A DNA stretch of 64,000 nucleotides from Heligmosomoides polygyrus polygyrus. Taxonomy: Eukaryota; Nematoda; Chromadorea; Rhabditida; Heligmosomidae. The notes beneath the pieces are model-generated. The model was not told where the DNA came from. It worked only from the letters and a program-made list of their open reading frames with translations, and did not search any database. Position numbers and translations under genes: made by a program. How positions within the stretch are numbered: the first letter of the stretch is position 1; each line of letters begins with the position of its first letter. Below, piece by piece: positions 56,100-64,000 of this stretch. The stretch lies in NCBI GenBank assembly GCA_947396885.1, contig OX377206.1, positions 50,451,631-50,515,630 of the forward strand. The letters run 5' to 3'.

Positions 56100-58394
56100 C
56101 AGGGATGGGCGGAAATTTTTAAAATTCTCCCAGAAAAGAGAAAACAGAAAATCGCTTTCGTCAGAAAACAGAAAAAACGCCAGAAAACAGAAAATTTTGA
56201 AATTATCATTTGAGTCGGCTACTCTATCCAAATGTGCATTTTCTAGTAGCAAATGCTTTCGTATGACTAAAAATTTTGTAGACAAGCGGCTTTTCTTGCT
56301 AGTGTTTACATAAATTTCTACTACTTTAAATTCAAAAAATTTCTCAATTAGTAATTAAGTCTTAACTCAGAGAATCTAGGCAATCCTCATATATGAATTA
56401 TGCTGTATTACTTTCCAGCACCTTATTACTGCTATCGCTCTATCCGTTACATCAGGAGCCGCAATACTACAGATGATCTTAGCTATCACATTCAGATTGA
56501 CGTAGGCGGTTCAAGAATTACTGTAAAAGTCCACATTTTAAGAATAATTGCAAAAGAAACTGAAATTTCAGAGTTACTAAATGCGAGGAGGCTCACTCGC
56601 TGCTGTTCGCATGTTTCAACTCATTTCGCCTCACGGTGTGAATTTTGAGAGACATCTCGCTAAATGCTGTGAAGCTGTGCGAAGGGATGTAGTGTTTAAT
56701 TTCTTGCACCAGAAGTTTATTCCTAAATCGCCTCGCTTTTGTATAGCAGTTTTCCAAACAAATTTCCTCGCCTATCTTAGAACCTCTAGCGCAACAAACC
56801 AATGTTCATTTTAAAAATCTAGATGCAACAACGATTCTGTTAACGATTTAGACTATGAATGCTATATACTCGCCGCTATTTGTCACAGAGCAACACGAGA
56901 TTCTGTCTGGTGAACCCAGTTTAGCTGTCAAGACAAATTTTTGATGAGAGTGCTTTCTTGAATATGCCCATGAGGACACCAAGGAATTCACATAGGATAG
57001 CACCTTCTCAGTGGATTGCCGAATGTTTGGTTCCATAGTCCCTCGACGGAAAGGCGATGGCGAGGTTTACAATCTGTGCTCCTCGCCAATGCCTGCCAGC
57101 TACGTGACCAGTTTCTTTTGGAAAACTTTGTTCCTGAGAAGAAATGTTCTTTCTAGAACAGCTTTGTTGTGTGTGGAAGTCAACTTAAATCCCAGAACAA
57201 CGCACTTGTAGAAATGGATAGGAAGAATGGTTCCGGGAGCATTCTGAATAGCTCAGGAAGTAGTTATGATGAGGAGCGTTATACTCTGTTCCCGTTTCAC
57301 TCCATCGTCCATGCTGCATAATGTACGGCTCAAAAACCTGGGCCTTACGAAGGTAGGATGAACTTTGGATCAGCATTGTACACTGAAGAATTGAGAAGAT
57401 GATGCTCACAGTAACACCACTCACGCCTCTAGAGCACTTCGAAGTTTCGAGCACCACTAAGGTTTGAAAAAAATTCAGATACGCTATCGCTAGGCTAAGT
57501 CGAACGAGAGATATGATGCTCTTCATGTCCATCGAACCAATTGAGCTACTCTGACAAATTGAGCTACTTCGGTGTAGTGTAGGAAATAGAGAAACTGTTG
57601 GCGCCAGCTCAAAATCCAATCAGCAATAGCAGGGAGTACTGAAACATGCAGTATAAAATAAACAGAAGCAACCTTTTTCATGGAGCAACCTAATTTTGAC
57701 TGGCAGTCACATGTGGTCGCCTCATTATGTGCTGACGCCAACAGTTCTATAACAATTCACTTCCTCCAGGTTAGAAAACTGAAAGGTGTGATCATCCTTG
57801 GTTCAACGATAGCCTCGTGCAGGATGTTCGACACAGCTGCGTGTCGTATATACTAGTGAAATATGCAACATACATATGTCACAACTTTTGAAACAGTTCC
57901 ATTTTATGAACACCCTTCTCTGTGAGAAATTTTCGTGATTATTAATTTATTACATGTAACTTAAGCACTAGCTTTGTAGCTTAACACAAAGTTTTGTACG
58001 AATTCTTGGATAACCTACACTACTGATGAAATTGAAAAGACGGCGAAGCAAATTTATGGAAGGCGTGAAGGAACTCCGTGTCAATAGCACTTACAATCAA
58101 ACAAACAAGGCAGTATACTCGATGAGTGTATGGCGCAATTTCTACATGGACACAACAGAAACGACAGTCTTGTAAATTTGAATATACTAGAAGTTTTCTC
58201 ATGAAACTGTGAGTGAGTTTATGATATTGTGAATTCCTGTTATTGGATTACTATAACAACGTTTTAAAGACGGCTTCATTTTCTGTTTTCTAACCAATTT
58301 TTTGGTCATTTTCCCAGAAAACTGAAAAAATTTCCCAAAAATGGCCAGAAAATAAGAAAACAGAAATCAGAAAAAAGAAGTTCCGCCCACCCCG
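56100..58394. mobile_element. Candidate hAT-like element with CAGGGATGGGCGGAA end
   Basis: The left end CAGGGATGGGCGGAA and the right end complement CGGGGTGGGCGGAAC are similar. Both ends are followed inward by runs of AGAAAACAGAAAA-type repeats in mirrored orientation (56130-56195 and 58265-58380). No 8-bp duplication is visible, so the boundary is uncertain. The interior includes a decayed RTE piece (57170-57530). No transposase seen. Confidence 0.45.
57170..57530 (+). pseudogene. Short decayed RTE fragment (first lineage)
   Basis: Plus-strand frames with shifts and stops resemble the C-terminal part of the intact RTE: a piece like YGSKTWALRR (compare [10 protein letters not shown]) near 57320, followed by a degenerate RIEKMMLTVT (compare [10 protein letters not shown]). 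Upstream about 100 bases resemble the LNLTKTMF segment. Old fragment with no function. Confidence 0.5.
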
Positions 58395-58399
58395 CCCAA

Positions 58400-60530
58400 T
58401 GAGGTGTGGTGGAAGACCTATGAGGTGTGGTGGAAGCCATGGCGCAGTGGTGTGAGAGAAGCAAGCGTATGATGAAAGCAATGTGTGAGAAGGTAGAAAT
58501 CCGTAAGGCTAAGCACCTTAAAAGAGGCAGCAGTGATACTGCTACCGCGATGGACAGATCAATAAATTATCCAGGAAAAAAAGGGATTTAGCATAGAAAC
58601 CAGAGAGCCTAAACTTGACAAATTGGGGGAATAAAGTGATTTAACTGCAATAAGTTTGAGCACCTCAAGAAAAGTGAGCACAGCAAAAGCCGCGTGAGCC
58701 GAGAATAAGCCACAGAGCCAGACAAAACGCAAGAGCTGCCAACACGGGCGGTCTTCAGGAAGATATGGTGGGTGCGCAAACCACGGTGTAGTTTCAATTG
58801 TACACGACATGAACCGCCCTTATGGACACCGCCTCGCAGGCATCATATCACTACAGGTGTTAGTGGCTGCACCGGAATGGGCACGACCTTAACACCGACG
58901 TCGACCGAAGCAAACGGATCCAAGATGCTTCAGGTAACCCTATGTTATTCAAATGCTACAGGTATGTAAGGGCCGGACGCACAGGATCGGCTTCTTTGCA
59001 ATGGCTGAAGACAGTACCGTGTTGGATACGAATGCAATGAAAAGTTGGGCTGGAGCCTATTACCGAACGCAGAACAGTCGAAAGGTTGGATAGAATTGTT
59101 CAGTGGAAGCGGGCACCAGCACAAGAAAAGAAAGGTTTTGTGGGGCAGCAGAAAACAACAACATCTAAGATAATTACATGGCTCGAAGACTATGACTAAA
59201 GCCGGGAGAGGCAAAGGTCGTCTAGGTACATTGTGATAACATGGAGTAAAATGGAGTCCTGGTCCTCTGACAAAATCCTTCCGGATACGGTGCCGCGCGG
59301 GTGCCCAACACCAAATCCAGATACCTGTAACGAATTCCTTGGGAGCGCAGGTTTTTTATGAAGGGGAAGTGGTGGGAATGTAATAGGCCGCAGATATCGA
59401 AATCGTTGGATGCGGGGCGTTAAATCATGAAGGGGACATGCTTGAGCACACTATGGGCGTAACGCGATGAAAAAAGAGAGGCTACTAATCGAGAGCGGAA
59501 AAAAGAAGCCGATCTCCAACGAGACGATGATAGCATACACCTCGGAAGAACCGCTGTAGACTACAGAACTGCGCAAACACATTGCAGATCTCTACACGGG
59601 ATGCCTTGGCAAGGATTTGAAAATGCCAGAATGTTCACGAGACTATAAGGTGGCCCTTTCCACAATGCAAATAGACCTAGTGCACAAAGATTTCGTAGAG
59701 TTGTACCGCAATCCTGAGGGGAGGGGTCTTCAAGGAAGCCCCCGCGGGTCTGCTAGCGAGGGATTTCCGAGGGTAGACTTTTGAGACAGCTGTCAACGCG
59801 AGTATTCTGAGAGACCACCAGAAACATAACTTAATGAGCACGGAGGTGTTGAGGTTAATTTTCTTACAATAGCCGGGTCAGGCCATAGCACCTTTGAAAC
59901 CAATCGTTATGATCAAGTCCTACAAGCTGGTGGGAATTGACATACTGAACATGAGTTCCACGTCAAATAGTAAGCGTTACATTCTCCCCGTAGTGGATCA
60001 CTTCACGATGTTTTTGGGAGCCTATGGTATACTATCTTAGGATGATGCCACGGTGACACGCATACTGTTCGAAAGGTGAATAGCAGAAGCCAGCCGAAGC
60101 AGTTCTTCTCTGATCAAGGAGAGAGTTTGAGAGCAGTTGAAGACTCAGATAGGAATCAGTTATGAGTTCATTGTAAGGTGTGACCAGCAGATACATGGTG
60201 GACGTAAAGAGTTAGCTATGGGCAAGAAGGCTGTTTGACAATATGTGCGTCAGGTCAACGAAGGGATGCGGAAAAGGTCAAAAACGATGGTTGTGGTTGG
60301 GACAAAGGCACACGCAAGACGCTACCCAAGGTAGGCGATCGGGTTTACATGAAAATCCAAAGCGAGGAGCGACTGCATGCCGTCCGACATATTGGTGAAA
60401 GTGCTACCTCAAGTCTCAGACGAGCATTTGGCATCACAAAGGTGAAAGGCCTAGAAAGAACACAAAATAAGAGCGTTAGTAGCGACGGAGAAGATACCTC
60501 GTTTTAGGACGTTCGCCCCGATCGACTACC
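58400..60530 (+). pseudogene. Degenerate Ty3/Gypsy element: zinc-knuckle-like and integrase remnants
   Basis: Near 58640-58700 a reading FNCNKFEHLKKSEHSK resembles a degraded CCHC zinc knuckle. At about 59900-60060, KLVGIDILNMSS and RYILPVVDHFTMFLGAYG resemble the first half of a Gypsy integrase core (first catalytic Asp in GIDIL). After a frameshift QFFSDQGES (near 60095-60125) matches the second Asp. Near 60330 KVGDRVYMKIQSE resembles the C-terminal GPY/F-type segment. Protease and RT in between are not recognisable. Many stops. It is not closely similar to the Gypsy element at 431-9744. Confidence 0.6.
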
Positions 60531-61941
60531 CCGTCTGAGAAGGAAGTGTGGGTGCAAAGCATTCGAGCGAATAACAATCGTCGCGCTATTCATGCTCATT
60601 CACCCAAAGACAGGTCGAGGCTCGTTGTGGACGGTTCCAATTGTCCAATGTGCACTTCATCAACGAGCACGGGTGTTAAGGCGACGAAGAGAAAAGACCT
60701 AGGATGGAAAACTCCTCATATTTGACGCCGCGTGGGCTGGCTCTGCTGGCCGTAAGCGCATGCTTTTCGTTGCCAGGACATCGCCGAAGCCGTAAAGCAG
60801 ACGCAAGGACAGCGCCTCGACCATCCAGAAAGTGGCAAGTGCGATAGGACATGGGGCGTACATAAAGCGGCTCTAAATTAACTCCCTCGTGTCTGGTGCC
60901 TCCGCTACCACCGAGCTCAGCGTTTCCCTGGCCCTACCCTCCGCTTTCGGGCGCATCCACGCGGATGTCGGCTACGATGAATGAATTGCTGTATACATCT
61001 ACAAGGGCTGGAATTCCTATCCCAAAAACTTCTGAACAACGCCGCATTAGACGCCAGACTTATCGTAGATTGCTTGAGAAACCTTGCAGCATCGAAGAGG
61101 TGATTCGAAAACCTGGTACGCGTCCACTAGTCGGAAGTACTGGGGAGCTCCCTTCACACCCACCCGCCTCCGACCTCTGCCTAGGAACCGATTCACACTA
61201 TAAACGAACATTTTCTGGACACCAGGTCGTGCTCCATCTAGAGGACGAAGATGATGGGTGATATCTTGAAAGGTGGAAATTTCGAGGCCGCACGACGGAA
61301 TCGAATCAGTATAGGGAAAGGACAAAACCGCAAGAGCTCGGTGGAGACGAGATGAGCCAGAATTCTGAGACGCTGGACCCAGAAAGTTATGGAAAGTTTA
61401 TGTTTGTTATGCTATTATTACTGATGTGTAATTGCTAAGCCTGGGTCTTTCACTCGGTGCGGAGTCTACGGGATGTTGCTGAATTATACAGCGGAATCGA
61501 TTTATTGGAAGCAGTGGCACCAGCAAGAGTCTACCTTATACGCCACCTGCCGTGCCACACCACTCCTTGTACCGGCTTGAATGGAGACCGAACACGTGAA
61601 CAGTGGAGCGCCCCGGGCAGCCATCATCTAGAGAAGTGCAGAGATGCGATGCCATTTACTGGATCCCGTGCCGCCCCGGCGCTCCTGATTCCAGGCACAG
61701 GATCGATTATCCACGCCACTGGCGTAGCATATACACAGCAGGGCCGACGAGAACATATCAATTATGGTAACATAACAAACGAACAAACAATTACACACAA
61801 AAACCTCACATCCACAAGGATTCATCGCTGCAAAAGAACTCTCATGATTTGAGAAGCGTAGCAAGATGCCTATTGCGGCACCACGCTGCAGTTTACATGA
61901 GACTATAAGATGCTTCAGACGTCCACTAAACACCATTTTTG
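60531..61941. other. No recognised gene
   Basis: An open frame 60896-61261 (121 codons, Pro-rich start, acidic end LHLEDEDDG) and another at 61457-61852 (131 codons) have no recognisable motif. They follow a Gypsy remnant, so they may be decayed retroelement sequence. I see no splice or promoter support. Confidence 0.3.
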
Positions 61942-62257
61942 AGGCCTATGTTATACTCCCGCGGAGGGGCGGAAATCGCGCCGGGACCCCGCGTCGGGCC
62001 ACTCGTCGCGGCCCGCCACATTCGCCGTCCGCGGATCGCCGCCGACAAACGACGAGGGGCTGTAATACTTCCCGCCCGCGGGACGGCGGCCGTACGCGGT
62101 GCACTGCAGCGCGGAAGGCTGTCGTCCCACGGAGTTCGGCGCGGGAAACGCGTTCCAATGCTACGCTAGCCGCCCCGGGACGACGACGACCGTCCGCGGT
62201 GCACCTTCCATCCGCGGACGTCCCGCGGATGCTCCCGCGGGAGTATAACATAGGCCT
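61942..62257. mobile_element. GC-rich TIR element (CCCGCGGG type), 316 bp
   Basis: The left end reads AGGCCTATGTTATACTCCCG and the right end is its complement ...GGGAGTATAACATAGGCCT. Subterminal CCGCGG sites and GC-rich interior with GTCCGCGG repeats. Same family as 13879-14039. No coding capacity despite open GC-rich frames on both strands. Confidence 0.8.
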
Positions 62258-63005
62258 GAGCGTTTTATAAGCTAATCCTTACAAATTATTGCTGGCAAAT
62301 TATTTAGCGACCAGACGTTCAGCGGCCTGTCGTCCGCCAAACGTCTGGTTGGGGACTCCGCACCAAGCCCCGAGAATAGAACACCCAAACACGTCTTGTT
62401 TTTCTTTATGCCTCCTTACTTTCATTGCACTAAAAGGCTGGTTTTACTACTTAGAATTGTATGGCGGGGTATGGAGGAGCAAGAAACTTCAAAACTGTTG
62501 CTACGAAGCCTGTCCACCCTCTATCGCATGTACGCGACCTATTCTCCGAAATGTCCGCTCTCTACGTGGCGAGAAACAGATTGTGAGAGTCTCAATCCAA
62601 AGCGGGTAGTCTGCAGAAACGTAAATGAAATTAATCGGTAGTGGTCGAACGGCGGTTGACATCATTTACTGTTCGACAGTAGTAGTGCTCCTCCGACTCC
62701 CGTAGTCATTCTCCATACGCCCCACCCCTCACCTCACCCATGTGCCGGTAGAGAAACAGAGTGAGAGTCAAGCACGCGCACGCTCGTTACACGAAACTTT
62801 CAAAAGGTCATCTGCAAATGTCTGATCCGGCACGCCTCCTGGATCTGGACACACGTTACATAATGTCCGTGACGCATTTACTGAGCACCAATGCACGTGT
62901 CACGACGTTGCCACGATGTCTACGATACGTATTCCGCATCCCCACACACGTGGCACACCTTCTATGACACGTTTTCTGCATCCCGACACACGTTGGACGG
63001 CACTG
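62258..63005. other. No recognised gene; short degenerate repeats
   Basis: A hairpin CCAGACGTTCAGCGG...CCGCCAAACGTCTGG lies at about 62312-62350. Between 62890 and 63000 short phrases ending ACACGTTGGAC or ACACGTGGCAC recur, again near 63430-63475. Nothing gene-like. Confidence 0.4.
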
Positions 63006-63380
63006 ACAAGGGAAGGGTCTGAAGCGTATGTCTGAACGGGGGGAGCGAGTCATATAGGGGGAATCCTCACCCCTCAATTAGTATGAAAATGTGTTTATTT
63101 TTTGCCAAGTCGTTAAAAGCAAGGAGTAGGGGTTCACAATGGGATATGGTGCAGCACGCGTTTGGGGTCTTGTACGCCCGCGATGCCTCTGGCAGTGGCC
63201 CAGAGCGCAGGTGGGTAGAGGTTTGAGTCATGTGAGAGAGGTCGGGGGTTTGCCTCCCCCCTACTCCTTGGGTTTAACGACTTAGCTAAAAATAAACACA
63301 TTTTCATACTTATTGAGGGGCGAGGATTCCCGACTCGCTCCCCCTTCAGACATACGCTTCAGACCCTTCCCTTGCGAGAG
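63006..63380. repeat. Inverted repeat with about 125-bp arms
   Basis: The left arm (about 63006-63135, starting GGGAAGGGTCTGAAGCGTAT) is mirrored by 63255-63380. Shared blocks: GTCTGAA, GGGGGAGCGAGTC, CCCCTCAAT.AGTATGAAAAT, GTGTTTATTTTT and AAGTCGTTAAA. Arm identity is about 85 percent. The roughly 120-base loop holds GGTTTGAGTC, a Pol III B-box-like site. Probably a foldback MITE; no target duplication found. Confidence 0.7.
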
Positions 63381-63568
63381 AAAGTAGTGGTCCCCTTACT
63401 GGTACCCCTATTCCTTTGATTCACGACGCATGTTGGACGGATGACGTCTTTGGTAGGTCTTGTGAGTTCCTACGCACGTTGGACAATATTGAATGAAAAC
63501 ACTGTTTCCCCATTAGTAAATCCATCCCCCCTCCCCTTCGTAGTCTACATTACTTCTCCTCCTTAGTA

Positions 63569-63702
63569 GGCTCCGTTTATATTTCCGACGCTGAGCGACG
63601 TGACGGCATGTACAATGGCGAAATTGATCAATCGCGACGCCCGATCAATGTGACCACAATACCTAGCGTCGCGTCGCTCGGCGTCGAAGTATAAAAGGGC
63701 CC
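63569..63702. mobile_element. Short TIR element (TTTATACTTCGACG type)
   Basis: The left end reads GGCTCCGTTTATATTTCCGA and the right end ...CGGCGTCGAAGTATAAAAGGGCC. Inner CTGAGCGACGTGACG on the left is mirrored by CGTCGCGTCGCTCGG on the right, with GATCAAT motifs in the middle. Same family as 14050-14182. Confidence 0.75.
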
Positions 63703-64000
63703 TTACTGGTGCTCTCTACTCTTCTTAATCCCAACGCCCGCTGGAGGACGTCTTCGGTACGCATTCTGAATCTCGACGCGGCATTTGATTCCCATCTATC
63801 CCCATCTGCAACCCGGTGGCGTGCTCGCTCACCACATCGTAAACTGGTGTGATCCGTCGCCAATATTATAGGGTCCCCAGCAGTCGCCCATGATTAAGCT
63901 CAAAGAGAGACGGCTGGCATATACCACCCTGTCGAAGGCATCCCTTGGCTTTGATCCCACTCCCCGTATCTGATTAACCTTGCATTCCTTCTGTTCTATT
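63703..64000. other. Window end, no gene recognised
   Basis: Mixed-composition sequence with no recognisable coding or RNA feature. I considered structural RNA but see no match to conserved rRNA or snRNA cores. Confidence 0.35.

Noticed and set aside
61946..62270. Long GC-rich frames on both strands
   Set aside because: They lie within a TIR element with CCGCGG repeats; GC richness alone removes stop codons.
62890..63480. Possible CRISPR-like short repeats (ACACGTTGGAC phrases)
   Set aside because: Irregular spacing, degenerate units and a eukaryotic context.
63820..63960. Possible rRNA or snRNA fragment near the window end
   Set aside because: No conserved rRNA or snRNA core found by eye.

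Overview
The window is eukaryotic and looks like nematode DNA, probably a parasitic clade V (strongylid or hookworm-like) species. The grounds are the repeat families seen together (two RTE lineages, a CR1-like LINE, BEL/Pao and Ty3/Gypsy elements, Tc1/mariner and hAT-like elements), introns of about 44-97 bases with GT..AG ends, and a phlebovirus-G2-like envelope fragment attached to a BEL/Pao element, as known from nematode Cer-type elements. Genus is inference. I found no ordinary single-copy host gene I can name. Almost all of the window is nested transposable elements.

Layout. 1-84 is a small palindromic MITE. 431-9744 is a Ty3/Gypsy LTR element whose gag is split by a complete minus-strand RTE retrotransposon (2298-5730, 971-residue open frame, 13-bp target duplication) and by a 545-bp unknown insertion; most of its pol is deleted. 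10480-12481 holds diverged tandem units and a 1.28-kb inverted repeat that runs into a 200-N gap. 12690-16858 is a decayed plus-strand RTE copy broken twice: by three small TIR elements side by side (13012-14182) and by a 2.3-kb hAT-like foldback (14427-16742) with a tRNA-like sequence at its centre.

19348-26086 is the most interesting object: a 6.74-kb Tc1-like element bounded by TA, with inverted repeats of about 1.5 kb. It carries a damaged DD34E transposase on the plus strand and, divergently on the minus strand, a five-exon gene of about 257 codons with consistent splice phases and no break. The predicted protein ends in a BEN-like region. A TTAA-flanked MITE sits in a transposase intron. 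26884-29035 is a hAT-like element with a perfect 8-bp target duplication.

About 30.6-44.45 kb is a minus-strand BEL/Pao element (gag, reverse transcriptase, RNase H, integrase, envelope-like fragment). Its pol is split by a CR1-like LINE (33714-40773), itself split by a SINE-like insert (15-bp duplication) and a second-lineage RTE (37125-40142, 18-bp duplication). More copies of that RTE lie at 44452-47085 and 52132-55271; the latter (16-bp duplication) interrupts sequence just downstream of a plus-strand BEL/Pao gag-protease remnant. From 56 kb to the end are a hAT-like candidate, RTE and Gypsy integrase remnants, GC-rich TIR elements and a short inverted repeat. The genes do not form a host pathway. 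The insertions give a relative order of events, and the Tc1-like element may be moving a captured gene.
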